Shown here: positions 1 to 8,775 of the stretch, one piece after another | Position numbering within the stretch: the first letter of the stretch is position 1 | Layout: every line of letters begins with the position of its first letter | DNA from: JAGQNT01 sp964426605 | GTDB taxonomy: Bacteria; Patescibacteriota; Saccharimonadia; Saccharimonadales; UBA4665 | Assembly: GCA_964426605.1 (NCBI GenBank) | Contig: CAYRQK010000001.1 | Location: forward strand, 62,001-126,000 | DNA: 64,000 nt | Reading direction: 5' to 3' | Notes under the pieces: generated by a model | The model's database searches: none | What the model saw: only the letters and a program-made list of their open reading frames with translations | What the model was told of the DNA's origin: nothing | Position numbers and translations under genes: made by a program

Positions 1-343
1 ACTCGACATTTTTGGTGATGTTGCCGATGACGTGCTTGAAATATTTACTCTCAGCTTGATCTTGCAGGGTAGAGAGTGATCGGGGCAGGGGTACACCAGC
101 GCTGACCATAGTACTGAGCTGGCGGGTAAAGACCATCAGGTCACGGAGTCTGACCTTCTGGTTGAACGTGCGGTCAAAGAACGAAGCCTGTTTTTTGGTG
201 CCCGAACTGGAGCCAATCTTGATACTAACAGGCTTGGCACCCTGCTTGGCCAGCGCTGCAATCAGGTCTTGTTTGGTGGCGGCATCAAATGTACCGGCAA
301 TGGTTTTGCCGTCTCTGGTGAGTGCTTTGTATATAAATTTCAT
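1..343 (-). CDS. pilC: Type IV pilus inner-membrane platform protein PilC (type II secretion F family), partial
   Basis: N-terminal 114 codons of a PilC/GspF-type protein; the rest lies beyond the left edge. The protein starts MKFIYKALTRDGKTIAGTF, typical of this family, followed by the usual region with QLSTMVSAGVPL, the start of the first T2SSF domain. PilC is the integral membrane platform through which the assembly ATPase drives pilin polymerisation. The ATG at 343-341 is 8 bases after the pilB stop, so pilB and pilC form one operon on this strand. Identity is confident; length and C-terminus cannot be judged. Confidence 0.88.
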   Translation of the reverse strand, partial: MKFIYKALTRDGKTIAGTFDAATKQDLIAALAKQGAKPVSIKIGSSSGTKKQASFFDRTFNQKVRLRDLMVFTRQLSTMVSAGVPLPRSLSTLQDQAESKYFKHVIGNITKNVE

Positions 344-351
344 GGCCTAGC

Positions 352-2193
352 TTATTCCTCGGCGGTGACGCGCAAAATTTCTTCGATAGTCGTTTCACCG
401 CGCAATGCCTTAATAAAACCGTCGATCTGCATTGTGAGCATACCCTCGGCGATGGCTGTTTCTTGGATTTTCTCACTGGTGGAGTTACTGACAATGAGTG
501 TTTGGATCGGTTCGGAGTTGTGTAGCACCTCGTAGATACCGATTCGCCCCTTGTAACCAGTGTGATTGCAGGCGTTACAGCCCTCGGGATTCGCTCGGTA
601 TAGCGTCTGGATTTTGCTGGCGCTGGAGCCGAGATCTTTGATGGCTTTACCGATGTTGCCAGCCAGTGCCTGGGTCTCGAGTTGGTGGATTTTGGTCATA
701 GTGTCGGCCTTGTCGATGCCAAAGTTCTTGGCGAGCTGGTGAGTCTCCGCCTCAGTCGGATTGTGTGCCTGGCGACAGGTGGTACATAGCCGGCGCACCA
801 GACGTTGGCCGATAACGGCCCGCACCGTGCTGGCGATCAGGAACGGTTCGATGTTCATGTCGAGCAGTCGTGGCAAACACGTCGCGGCGTTGTTGGTGTG
901 CAGGGTCGAGAACACCAGGTGTCCGGTGAGTGCTGCTTGGACGCCCAGCTCGGCAGTTTCGCCATCGCGAATTTCACCCACCATGATGATGTTAGGGTCT
1001 TGTCGCAGCAGGGCGCGCAGACCGCTGTCGAAGGTCATACCGGCAATAGGGTTGACCTGGGTCTGGTTGACGCCCGGTATGCGGTACTCCACCGGATCCT
1101 CGACGGTCGAGATGTTGACGTTGGGCGAATTGAGGATGCTGAGCACACTAAATAGTGTCGTGGATTTGCCGGAGCCAGTGGGGCCTGTGACCAGTATCAT
1201 GCCGTGTGGCTGGACGATAGCGTGCTCAACGGTCTCTTTGGCCGAACCCCAGAAGCCCAGTTCTTCGAGGCTGGCAGCCTTGGACGACTCGTTGAGGATA
1301 CGCATAACCACCTTCTCGCCGTCGACAATTGGCAGGGTCGAGACACGTAGGGCGTAGACGTTGCCCCCAACTTGGACTTTGAAACGGCCGTCTTGTGGTG
1401 CACGGTGTTCGTCAATCTTGAGGTTGCTGAGGATTTTGATACGACTGACGAGTGCGCCAAGCGTTTTACGTGGTAACTTATTGGCTTCGTGTAGCAGGCC
1501 ATCGATGCGGTAGCGGACAATGACGTAGCCTTCGCGTGGCTCAATGTGGATATCGCTGGCGCCGGCCTTGACACCGTATTCGATGATTAGGTTCACACTT
1601 TGGGCGATTGGTGAATCCTCGGCTAGGTCATCCTCGCTAACTTCATCGACCTCCTCGGCTGTGTCGCCACTGGTTATAACCTCGGTGATTTCATTACTGA
1701 TATTGTCGCCACGGTACTGATCGAGTGCGGCCTGTAACAGTGTAGAGGTAGTGATATAAATGCGGATGTCGTCGCCAAGCTGTTTGTGTAAGAAGTTGAG
1801 TGCCTGAATGTCGTCAGGATCTTCCATGGCAACCAGCTTGACGTCTTGCTTGTCGACGTCAAATACCACGGCGTGATACTGCCGGGCGATGCGCTCGGGC
1901 AGCGCCTTCAAAATGTCCCTTTTGATGTCACGGGCTACCAGTTCGACGAGTGGCACCTCAATCTCGTCGGCGTAGAGCTTGGTCAGATCTTTCTCGCTAA
2001 CCAAATTCTCTTTAATGGCCAAATCTTGCAGTGGTTTTTTCTCAGTAGCTTCGCGAGCTCGCAAAGCGTCGATCTGTTCACCAGTTGCTTTGCTGCTTTT
2101 TTTGAGTAGTTTTTCGACCAAAGAATCCGGTATGCGCACGGTAACACTCTCCACCAGTGACTTTTGTATGCTAACCCTAGAGGCTGGCACCAT
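352..2193 (-). CDS. pilB: Type IV pilus assembly ATPase PilB (GspE/PulE family)
   Basis: 613-residue secretion/pilus ATPase that powers pilus extension at the cytoplasmic face of the membrane. An N-terminal MshEN-type domain (about residues 20-160) precedes the catalytic domain. Walker A is GPTGSGKST, followed by the Asp box and Walker B segment (RQDPNIIMVGEIRD) and the His box (GHLVFSTLHTN). The zinc-binding tetracysteine is present as CTTC and CNAC. Length is normal. Start taken at ATG 2193; later in-frame starts are possible because the first 18 residues are poorly conserved-looking. Operon with pilC downstream. A PilT retraction ATPase is not in the window. Confidence 0.93.
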   Translation of the reverse strand: MVPASRVSIQKSLVESVTVRIPDSLVEKLLKKSSKATGEQIDALRAREATEKKPLQDLAIKENLVSEKDLTKLYADEIEVPLVELVARDIKRDILKALPERIARQYHAVVFDVDKQDVKLVAMEDPDDIQALNFLHKQLGDDIRIYITTSTLLQAALDQYRGDNISNEITEVITSGDTAEEVDEVSEDDLAEDSPIAQSVNLIIEYGVKAGASDIHIEPREGYVIVRYRIDGLLHEANKLPRKTLGALVSRIKILSNLKIDEHRAPQDGRFKVQVGGNVYALRVSTLPIVDGEKVVMRILNESSKAASLEELGFWGSAKETVEHAIVQPHGMILVTGPTGSGKSTTLFSVLSILNSPNVNISTVEDPVEYRIPGVNQTQVNPIAGMTFDSGLRALLRQDPNIIMVGEIRDGETAELGVQAALTGHLVFSTLHTNNAATCLPRLLDMNIEPFLIASTVRAVIGQRLVRRLCTTCRQAHNPTEAETHQLAKNFGIDKADTMTKIHQLETQALAGNIGKAIKDLGSSASKIQTLYRANPEGCNACNHTGYKGRIGIYEVLHNSEPIQTLIVSNSTSEKIQETAIAEGMLTMQIDGFIKALRGETTIEEILRVTAEE

Positions 2194-2267
2194 TCACATC
2201 TTCTGACCTTATTCTAGCAATCATTGCAAAAAAGCAGAAGCGTTTTTATCTCCCACCGTCATTATCC

Positions 2268-2294
2268 CTATCTAGAGGTCGGACCTCTAGATAG
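2268..2294. repeat. REP-like palindrome, copy 1
   Basis: Perfect inverted repeat with 12-bp arms CTATCTAGAGGT and ACCTCTAGATAG around a CGG loop, 28 bases upstream of the transposase start. Further copies lie just after the transposase and inside rsmA near the right edge. The CGG loop reads the same way in all three, so the copies share orientation. Confidence 0.85.
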
Positions 2295-2322
2295 ATTTTT
2301 GCCACTGCGCTACACTGGAATT

Positions 2323-2946
2323 ATGCCCAGTCGTAACGTGCGTAAAACAGATGTAGCCGAGAGTTATTATCACGTGTATGCTCGCGGCATTAGCCGTCAG
2401 CGGATCTTTCGAGAACCAGCCGATTTTGTGAAATTCTTGCGCTTGTTCGGGCGTTATCTGTCGCTACGGGAGACCAAGAGTGCCGCCGGCGTATCGTTCC
2501 CTAATTATTACAATAAACTCGAGCTGACCTGTTTTTGTTTGATGCCCAATCACTTTCATTTGCTGATTTACCAGCGCCAACAGGGCGCAATGACAGAGTT
2601 TATGCGAGGCCTACTGACGAGCTATAGTATGTATTTCAATAAGAAGTACAAGCGCAGCGGACCACTGTTTGAGTCGCGCTACAAGGCATCGCTGATATCT
2701 GACGACACTTATTTGGAGCACATCACGCGCTATATTCACCTCAATCCGCGGCTGTGGCGGAACTATGAGTACTCCAGTCTGCCGTATTATTTGCATCAAA
2801 TTTCGGATGAGTGGGTTCGGCCCGAACGTATCATTTCACAGTTTCCGACACCCGCCGAGTATCTACAATTTGTCCAAGACTACGTGCAGCGTAAGGAGAT
2901 GTTGGATATCTTAAAACATGAGTTAGCAGACTCCGCAACGAGCTAA
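2323..2946 (+). CDS. REP-associated tyrosine transposase (Y1_Tnp / RAYT family)
   Basis: 207-residue Y1 HUH-superfamily transposase read from ATG 2323. The HUH metal-binding motif is visible as PNHFHLL, and the downstream RYIHLNPR carries the candidate catalytic tyrosine of this family. RAYT proteins cut and join single-stranded DNA at REP hairpins and are usually single-copy, domesticated-looking genes. Near-identical palindromes flank this gene (2268-2294 and 2945-2983), the expected arrangement. The open frame extends upstream through the first palindrome to 2224, but that stretch looks non-coding. No partner TnpB or IS ends are seen. Confidence 0.85.
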   Translation: MPSRNVRKTDVAESYYHVYARGISRQRIFREPADFVKFLRLFGRYLSLRETKSAAGVSFPNYYNKLELTCFCLMPNHFHLLIYQRQQGAMTEFMRGLLTSYSMYFNKKYKRSGPLFESRYKASLISDDTYLEHITRYIHLNPRLWRNYEYSSLPYYLHQISDEWVRPERIISQFPTPAEYLQFVQDYVQRKEMLDILKHELADSATS

Positions 2947-2983
2947 AATGTCATCTAGAGGTCGGACCTCTAGGTAGCATTTT
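2945..2983. repeat. REP-like palindrome, copy 2 (possible terminator)
   Basis: The core CTAGAGGTCGGACCTCTAG is extended by AAAATG on the left and CATTTT on the right into an imperfect hairpin of about 18 bp with a CGG loop. It starts inside the transposase stop codon and ends in a T-run, so it may terminate the transposase transcript as well as serve as its substrate. Confidence 0.75.
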
Positions 2984-2987
2984 GAGT

Positions 2988-3016
2988 TTGCATTGGATGG
3001 TGGTGCGGTATATACC
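2988..3016 (+). promoter_or_regulatory. Putative recA promoter
   Basis: TTGCAT, 17-base spacer, TATACC, 55 bases upstream of the recA start. The TTGC-type -35 box resembles the tRNA promoters elsewhere in the window. I see no clear LexA box of the CTGT-N8-ACAG or GAAC-N4-GTTC type. Confidence 0.4.
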
Positions 3017-3071
3017 AGGAGTACAAGCTAACGGTTAATCAACGACCTACGTCGTATAAGGAGAATGAACT

Positions 3072-4115
3072 ATGGCTGCAAAGAAGGAAGAAAAGACAAT
3101 GGCGGACGTGTCCGCGGTTGATGGAAAAAGTAAAGCACTAGGATTAGCACTGGAGAGTATCGAGAAGCAGTATGGCAAAGGTTCCATCATGAAGTTGGGT
3201 GAGTCGACCCACGCCAATGTCGAGACGATCCCAACCGGTGCTGTTTCGCTCGATCTGGCGCTCGGTGGCGGTATCCCGAGAGGTCGCGTGGTAGAAATCT
3301 ATGGCCCGGAAAGTTCTGGTAAAACGACCCTGACCCTGCACATCATTGCCGAATGCCAGAAGCGTGGTGGCACAGCGGCATTTATCGATGCCGAGCATGC
3401 GCTGGACCCGTCGTACGCTAAGCGTATCGGGGTGGATACCGAAAACCTGTTGCTGAGCCAGCCGGACAACGGCGAGCAGGCATTGGAGATCACCGAGACG
3501 TTGGTGCGCTCTAATGCGGTTGATGTCATCGTGGTCGACTCGGTGGCGGCACTGGTGCCACGAGCTGAGATCGAGGGTGATATGGGTGACAGCTTACCTG
3601 GTTTGCAAGCTCGTCTTATGAGTCAGGCACTGCGCAAATTGACTGGTGTGATCTCGCGATCCAAGGCCACGGTTATATTTATTAACCAGATTCGTATGAA
3701 GATTGGCGTCATGTTCGGTAATCCTGAAACGACAACTGGCGGTAATGCATTGAAGTTTTACGCCTCGGTACGCTGTGATATCCGTCGTATTGGCCAAATC
3801 AAACAAGGTGAAGATGTTATCGGCAACCGTACTCGCGTGAAGGTCGTCAAGAACAAGATTGCGCCGCCGTTCCGCCAGGCTGAGTTCGACATCATGTACA
3901 ACGAAGGTATCAGTAAATCCGGCGACATTCTAGACTTGGCCGTAGAGCGCAACATTGTCGATAAATCTGGCGCCTGGTTTGCCTACAACGATGCCAAAAT
4001 TGGCCAGGGTCGCGAAGCCGCCAAGACCTACTTGCAGGAAAATCCCAAAGTCATGGCTGAGATTGCCAAGAAGGTCACGACTGAAGCGACCGCTGAAGCT
4101 GCTGCCAAGGAATAG
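3072..4115 (+). CDS. recA: Recombinase RecA
   Basis: 347-residue RecA, the strand-exchange protein of homologous recombination and the co-protease of the SOS response. Walker A is GPESSGKTT; VIVVDSVAALVP is the Walker B region; the L2 loop region FGNPETTTGG and the FINQIR motif are intact. Length is typical, with a lysine- and alanine-rich C-terminus. ATG 3072 follows a good ribosome site (AAGGAG). It is the first gene of an operon with a small unknown gene and recX, the usual RecA regulator. Confidence 0.98.
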   Translation: MAAKKEEKTMADVSAVDGKSKALGLALESIEKQYGKGSIMKLGESTHANVETIPTGAVSLDLALGGGIPRGRVVEIYGPESSGKTTLTLHIIAECQKRGGTAAFIDAEHALDPSYAKRIGVDTENLLLSQPDNGEQALEITETLVRSNAVDVIVVDSVAALVPRAEIEGDMGDSLPGLQARLMSQALRKLTGVISRSKATVIFINQIRMKIGVMFGNPETTTGGNALKFYASVRCDIRRIGQIKQGEDVIGNRTRVKVVKNKIAPPFRQAEFDIMYNEGISKSGDILDLAVERNIVDKSGAWFAYNDAKIGQGREAAKTYLQENPKVMAEIAKKVTTEATAEAAAKE

Positions 4116-4117
4116 CC

Positions 4118-4519
4118 GTGAGCGAACAATTCTCCATACAGCCGGCGTTACCCTTTAAGGTTGACGAAGATTTGCACTGGTTTAATACGGAGCTTGTTAT
4201 GCGCCGAGGACTCTTGGGTAAACGGGCTGTTTCTCGCCTCATCCCGGACCCGAGTACTCCCTCTGGTTTGTCGGAAACGATTGTGAAGATTTCTGAAATC
4301 GATAAACTGACCGATCAAAATTTGCGGTATGCCTTGCGGTATGCGGATGCCGCCAGGACCATTGGGTTATATGTGAGGATACATGCAACCGACCAGAACT
4401 TCAGCAGTCGTCTGGTCGAGGCCGTGTATTTCCCTTTTGCTTCCAGCAGGGACGTCGAGGGCCGTGACAGTTTTACACAGGAGTTACATCGGACTCCCGA
4501 GTACGATGAAGATTACTAA
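4118..4519 (+). CDS. Conserved-looking protein of unknown function between recA and recX
   Basis: 133 residues from GTG 4118, two bases after the recA stop; it overlaps the recX start by 14 bases. No domain recognised. The sequence is soluble, of mixed charge, with the segment LRYALRYADAARTIGLYV likely helical and an acidic C-terminus (EYDEDY). Position within recA-recX and tight spacing argue that it is translated and may act with RecA. The GTG start is the only start compatible with the spacing. Confidence 0.7.
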   Translation: MSEQFSIQPALPFKVDEDLHWFNTELVMRRGLLGKRAVSRLIPDPSTPSGLSETIVKISEIDKLTDQNLRYALRYADAARTIGLYVRIHATDQNFSSRLVEAVYFPFASSRDVEGRDSFTQELHRTPEYDEDY

Positions 4520-5111
4520 GATCGTTCAGCAGCAGAAACGCGTCAATCGTTATTCGGTTTTTGTTGACGAGACGTACTCGTTTAGTTTGAGTGAGACAGC
4601 GCTGCTAGAAAGCGGGCTTGCCAGTGGGCAAGAACTGACACAGGAGCAGGTTGATGACTACAAAAAGCTCTCGAGCGACGACAAGTTGTATAACCGCGCG
4701 CTCAATTATGTTGCACTCAGGCCGCGCAGTGTGTGGGAGATAGAGTTCTACCTAAAACGTAAAGACTCCCCTGCACCACTTATCGAACAAATTACGAACA
4801 AACTGTTAGCGTTAGGATTACTCAATGATCTTAAGTTTGCTGAGATGTTCGTGCATGACCGGCGGCTCCTCCGCTCTGCTTCGACTCGAAAAATCAAGTT
4901 AGAACTTCAAAAGAAACATATTGCAAGCGATGTCATAGAGCAGGTGCTGGCCGAAGATGATACCGACGAGCGGGCAATGCTGGCAGACATTGTTGCCAAG
5001 AAGCGCCAGCAGACCAAGTTCAAAACCGACGACTTAAAGCTCATGCAATACCTGGCCCGCCAAGGCTTCAGTTACGGCGATATTAAAGATGCGCTGGCGC
5101 AAACCGATTAG
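4506..5111 (+). CDS. recX: Regulatory protein RecX
   Basis: 201 residues from ATG 4506 (MKITKIVQQQKR). RecX proteins bind RecA filaments and limit their activity. The three-helix RecX repeats are visible: LYNRALNYVALRPRSVWEIE in the first, FAEMFVHDRRLLRSASTRKI in the second, and the C-terminal segment ending in LARQGFSYGDIKDAL. The frame is open further upstream to 4383, but that stretch overlaps the preceding gene and does not resemble RecX. Context next to recA supports the call. Confidence 0.9.
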   Translation: MKITKIVQQQKRVNRYSVFVDETYSFSLSETALLESGLASGQELTQEQVDDYKKLSSDDKLYNRALNYVALRPRSVWEIEFYLKRKDSPAPLIEQITNKLLALGLLNDLKFAEMFVHDRRLLRSASTRKIKLELQKKHIASDVIEQVLAEDDTDERAMLADIVAKKRQQTKFKTDDLKLMQYLARQGFSYGDIKDALAQTD

Positions 5112-5287
5112 TGCGCGCCAGTGAGCGATACCGATGTGTCGCCATTACTCCAGGCTTCGGTGGCTGCCGCCACGCTGTTGTCGGTGTTGTAGATAGACTG
5201 TACCGAGCCTAGTGCTTTACTAGTTAGCTGTAGCAGTGCGAATGTATAGCCCCCTGCCAGTACTGCCAAAATAACCAAAACTTTCAT
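5108..5287 (-). CDS. Small membrane or secreted protein, unknown
   Basis: 59 residues from ATG 5287: lysine followed by a hydrophobic stretch (VLVILAVLAGGYTFALLQL), then a polar tail rich in Ser, Thr and Asn. This fits a single membrane segment or uncleaved signal anchor. It is convergent with recX and overlaps its last 4 bases. The ribosome site is weak and I cannot exclude a chance frame. Confidence 0.45.
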   Translation of the reverse strand: MKVLVILAVLAGGYTFALLQLTSKALGSVQSIYNTDNSVAAATEAWSNGDTSVSLTGAH

Positions 5288-5341
5288 GAGTCTATGTATA
5301 ACAGTGCGCTGACTGAGGAGCAAGCATAGGCAGTACTAGGT

Positions 5342-5866
5342 TTACGCGATGCCAGCGGCGGCGGCTGGTGCACGCTTCATGAGCTCAGTGATGATGATGC
5401 GCCGTGGCGTGATCTCTTGAATTTGCGAGCGGTCGATACTGAGGCTTCCGCCGGTAAAATTCTTGAATATAGATTGCGAAGCATAAATCTTTTGGATAGT
5501 CATGCTGCCTGTTTCGACCGCGAAATTGCTGACTTTACCAACTTTTTGCTTGGATAGCGTTTCGACTTGCTTGCCGATGAGTTCGAAGCGCAAACCCATA
5601 ATATCTTTGAGTCGCACGAGCTCACTGGCCTCGACGAGTCGTTCGTGGTCATCGATAACGAAGCCTTCGCGCAAGTTTTCGCGGATGTCTTGCACGAGTA
5701 ATACTAACTCTTTTTTCTCGAGACGATCTTGGCAATAGAAGCCCTCGATTTTGAGGTTATTGGGATTGATGATTGGAGCGACAGCCGTCGCCACCGGCCC
5801 ACCAGTGCGCAGGCTTAAAACTTGCCGATTGTGTAGAAATTCACTCAGTTGCAACATGGATACCAT
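5342..5866 (-). CDS. PRC-barrel domain protein
   Basis: 174 residues (170 if the second ATG at 5857, giving MLQLSEFLHNR, is used). Two PRC-barrel-like halves are apparent: residues 10-80 (LRTGGPVATAVAPIINPNNL) and 90-160 (GLRFELIGKQVETLSKQKVGK). PRC barrels are small beta domains that bind proteins or RNA, as in RimM. The protein ends in an alanine-rich tail. It stands alone, divergent from the lamin-tail gene. Function unknown beyond the fold. Confidence 0.7.
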   Translation of the reverse strand: MVSMLQLSEFLHNRQVLSLRTGGPVATAVAPIINPNNLKIEGFYCQDRLEKKELVLLVQDIRENLREGFVIDDHERLVEASELVRLKDIMGLRFELIGKQVETLSKQKVGKVSNFAVETGSMTIQKIYASQSIFKNFTGGSLSIDRSQIQEITPRRIIITELMKRAPAAAAGIA

Positions 5867-5960
5867 TATAGCTCGTGACTCCTAAACATACGATACTGTT
5901 GTGAAATGAACGTGCTGCTGCTTGCATCTGTTGTTGGTCGCCCGCTATAGTCAAAAACCA

Positions 5961-7373
5961 ATGAGGCGTAACAACGTATTGCGATGGGCGATGCTACTGG
6001 TAACCGCACTGAGCTTGGCGGTACCAATGCAGGCTGTGGCGGCTAGCGCCCCGACCATGGCCGCAGCAAACGGTTTGTCGATACTTGAACTCAAAGTGAC
6101 TGGTGACGAGTTCGTGGTACTGCAAAACAATTCTGGTGCCGATATTACAGATTTGGGGAACTATGCGCTCTATTACTTTAATAGTTTTAGCCCGCTGGGC
6201 GGCGGCGTGAGTAGTTCTCTGTTCTTTTTGCCAGCTACCACATTGCCTGCGGGCGAGTCGTTGGTGCTGAGCAGCAAGCCGCGCGCCACATGTGGGGCGG
6301 CAGTGGCGGGTAATTTAGGCGTAAGCCTGGGTGATAGTAGCGGCTTTTTGGAAATTGTGCACCTCAACCAGAACCCTGACGGCACTATTACGCAAACAGC
6401 TGGCGACATGGTGTCGTGGGACAGCAAGGCGAATGGCGTTATCCAAAACGTGCCAACTTCCACGAAAGACCCGGCGGCTATGTGGTACCGCTATGACGAC
6501 GGCACGCCGTATGGGGCGTGGCAGTATGCGGATGTAAATACTGCTGACGCCTGCCAACTGACGGCAATCATTGGCGACAGCACGGGTATAGTGAACGCGC
6601 CGGCCGACGGTCAATTGCAGAGTTCAGATGGCGATGTAGTGCCTGGCACAATCGTATCACTTGCCGCCACGACTGGCTCGATCGGTCCGTACCTGCCGGC
6701 GACCGATACGGGGCTCAAGGCACCAAAACTGAGCGAGCTTTTGCCCGATCCGGTCTCGCCCGCCACCGATACGGCTGATGAATTTATCGAACTATACAAT
6801 TCGAACGACCAAGCCTTCGATTTGAGCGGCTTTGCCCTGCAAATTGGCTCGACTACCTCTGGCGTTCGTCACAACTACGTCTTTCCTTCGGGTACGACCA
6901 TTGGCGCCAAGGGCTTCAAGGCATTTTATTCCAGCCAAACGCATCTCAGTCTGAGTAACACCGGTGGTCAGGCTTGGTTACTCGACCCATTTGGTACTGC
7001 CATCGCTCAGTCTGACCCGTACAGTAAGCCTAAAGGTGGTGTATCTTGGGCGACGGCTGACGGCAAATGGTACTACACTACGACGCCAACACCTGGGACG
7101 GCCAATAGTGTGAGGGTACCAGCATCACCTGCCGCTAAAACTGCTAGCGGCACTGCCAAGACTAGTCAGGGCACGCCGGTGAGTGTTATCGGTGCGGGTT
7201 CGGGCGTGGCTGGTACCAGCACGACTGCTGCGGTGGAGCCGACGACGCCCATTCATCCGCTTACGCTTGCGGCGGTCGTTGGCCTCGCGCTACTATACGG
7301 GAGTTATGAATACCGACACGACCTGGCAAACAAACTCAACAAGCTCCGACGAAACCGAAGCGATCGGCCGTGA
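5961..7373 (+). CDS. Secreted membrane-anchored protein with two lamin-tail domains
   Basis: 470 residues from ATG 5961. A signal peptide (MRRNN, hydrophobic core, VAASA) is followed by a first lamin-tail-like domain (about 35-200: LSILELKVTGDEFVVLQN) and a second clear one (about 255-380: LSELLPDPVSPATDTADEFI). Then comes a Ser/Thr/Ala linker and a C-terminal membrane helix (LTLAAVVGLALLYGSYEY) with a basic tail. Bacterial lamin-tail domains are extracellular Ig-like folds, often on surface proteins or nucleases; no nuclease is seen here. The last 68 bases overlap tsaE in another frame. Confidence 0.8.
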   Translation: MRRNNVLRWAMLLVTALSLAVPMQAVAASAPTMAAANGLSILELKVTGDEFVVLQNNSGADITDLGNYALYYFNSFSPLGGGVSSSLFFLPATTLPAGESLVLSSKPRATCGAAVAGNLGVSLGDSSGFLEIVHLNQNPDGTITQTAGDMVSWDSKANGVIQNVPTSTKDPAAMWYRYDDGTPYGAWQYADVNTADACQLTAIIGDSTGIVNAPADGQLQSSDGDVVPGTIVSLAATTGSIGPYLPATDTGLKAPKLSELLPDPVSPATDTADEFIELYNSNDQAFDLSGFALQIGSTTSGVRHNYVFPSGTTIGAKGFKAFYSSQTHLSLSNTGGQAWLLDPFGTAIAQSDPYSKPKGGVSWATADGKWYYTTTPTPGTANSVRVPASPAAKTASGTAKTSQGTPVSVIGAGSGVAGTSTTAAVEPTTPIHPLTLAAVVGLALLYGSYEYRHDLANKLNKLRRNRSDRP

Positions 7374-7770
7374 TATTGGCGCACGACTTCGGGGTGGAGA
7401 GGTCATAGAGCTGGCGAGCGATCTTGGTGGTGGCAAAACGACTTTTGTTCGCGGCCTGGCGGCGGGCATGGGCAGTCACGATGCGGTTAGTAGCCCCAGC
7501 TTTACGATTTCGAGGGTGTACCAGGCGGGTGATCTGACGCTGCACCACTACGATTTTTATCGCCTGCCCGAGGCGGGCTTGATGGCTCAGGAACTCGCTG
7601 AGGTTATCGATGATCCGCAGAATGTGGTGGTTGTGGAGTGGGCCGGCGTGGTTGATGATGTATTGCCGGCCAAACGATTGACGATTGCCATTCAGGCAAC
7701 TGGCGAGGACACCCGCAGCCTTGGGTTCTCGGGTCCAGCTGACTATGTCTATCTGGAAGGTGATCAATGA
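7306..7770 (+). CDS. tsaE: tRNA threonylcarbamoyladenosine biosynthesis ATPase TsaE
   Basis: 154 residues from ATG 7306. TsaE is the small P-loop ATPase of the TsaB-TsaD-TsaE complex that makes t6A37 on ANN-decoding tRNAs. Walker A is LGGGKTT; SSPSFTISRVYQ and HHYDFYRL are family motifs, and VVVVEWAG is the Walker B strand. The ATG lies inside the end of the preceding gene, a 68-base overlap, because the P-loop needs about 40 residues before it. It overlaps the tsaB start by 4 bases, so the two are coupled. Confidence 0.93.
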   Translation: MNTDTTWQTNSTSSDETEAIGRDIGARLRGGEVIELASDLGGGKTTFVRGLAAGMGSHDAVSSPSFTISRVYQAGDLTLHHYDFYRLPEAGLMAQELAEVIDDPQNVVVVEWAGVVDDVLPAKRLTIAIQATGEDTRSLGFSGPADYVYLEGDQ

Positions 7771-8162
7771 TGCTCATCCTCACTATCCGTACCGATAAGC
7801 CAGAGGCCGAACTTGGTTTGTTTGACAATGCCAGACAACTGGCCGGTATCTCATGGCAGGCGCATCGCCAGCTTGGCGAAACCATCCACCGAAAGATTGC
7901 CGAACTGCTCGAATCGCAACATAAGACGTTACTCGATCTCGGGGGTGTCGTGGTTTTCCAGGGTCCTGGTAGCTTTACGGGCTTACGGATTGGTCTTAGT
8001 GTGGCCAATGCGCTGGCCGATGGCTATAGTCTGCCGATAGTAGGTACGATGGACGGCGATTGGATTTCTCGGGGCTGTACGCAACTTGCCAGCGGTGTAG
8101 ACCAGCACGTCGTCATGCCCGAATACGGCGCACCGGTGCACATCACCACACCCAAAAAGTGA
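7767..8162 (+). CDS. tsaB: TsaB-like t6A biosynthesis protein, short form
   Basis: 131 residues with the N-terminal TsaB fold: ILTIRTDKPEAELGL, then GPGSFTGLRIGLSVANALA, the signature of the family. TsaB is the non-catalytic scaffold that pairs with TsaD. The usual C-terminal half (full proteins have about 220 residues) is absent; the protein ends in PVHITTPKK, which looks like a natural end rather than a break. Start ATG 7767 overlaps the tsaE stop. tsaD is not in the window. Confidence 0.85.
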   Translation: MMLILTIRTDKPEAELGLFDNARQLAGISWQAHRQLGETIHRKIAELLESQHKTLLDLGGVVVFQGPGSFTGLRIGLSVANALADGYSLPIVGTMDGDWISRGCTQLASGVDQHVVMPEYGAPVHITTPKK

Positions 8163-8334
8163 CTTATCCACAGAAATCCTCAAAACTACCATAACCACTA
8201 TTGCCGCCATATCTAAGGCCGCTCAGAACAAACCAGCGACATCCGACGCCCAGGGCAGTGATCCTTCAACCGCTCCACCCAGTACCATTAAGCCCAGTAG
8301 GGCGGCCGTTGAGAACTATGCGGTCGGCCCCAAT

Positions 8335-8775
8335 ATGCCGCGTTACCTCAACATTCCCAAGCTGGGTGTACATGCACGCGTATTGTCACTGGGCATACTC
8401 AACAATGGGGCGCTGGCAACTCCGCACAATGTCTTTGACGTGGGCTGGTACAACGAGAGCAGCTTACCGGGCCAACCGGGCGCCATGTTGTTCGATGGTC
8501 ACGTGTCGAGCTGGACAAGCCACGGGGTGTTTTACGGCATCAAGAAGCTCGTCGGTGGTGATATTGTGCAAGTAGTGCGTGGCGACGGCACAACATTTAG
8601 CTATAAAGTCGTCAAAAGCCAGACATTTGACCACGACAATGTCGACATGAACTCGGCCATCAAGCCAGTTGATCCGACTAAGCCAGGACTCAACCTTATA
8701 ACCTGCACTGGTGATGTCATAAAGGGTACCAACGAATTCAACCAGCGCGTGCTTGTCTACACCGAACAGATGTAA
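8335..8775 (+). pseudogene. Class F-like sortase domain without start region or membrane anchor
   Basis: 146 codons from the first ATG, encoding a sortase catalytic domain: His in FDGHVSSW, Cys in LITCTGD and Arg in FNQRVLV are all present. It resembles the complete sortase at 37281-37949 through PRYLNIPKLGV, NESSLPGQPGAM and LNLITCTG. The frame is open upstream to about 8101 and reads as a Ser/Pro/Thr linker like that of the other sortase, yet there is no ATG, GTG or TTG before 8335 and no membrane helix. Either the 5' end was lost against tsaB, or a soluble short form is made. Catalytic residues are intact, so activity cannot be excluded. Confidence 0.65.

Noticed and set aside
7767..8162. 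tsaB as a truncated pseudogene
   Set aside because: It ends in a tidy C-terminal motif after the conserved core, and the frame is intact. A short TsaB form is more likely than a break.
8164..8172. DnaA box TTATCCACA (and another at 56425-56433) as a replication origin
   Set aside because: Each box is isolated, with no cluster, AT-rich unwinding region or dnaA/dnaN nearby. Two chance 9-mers in 64 kb are unremarkable.
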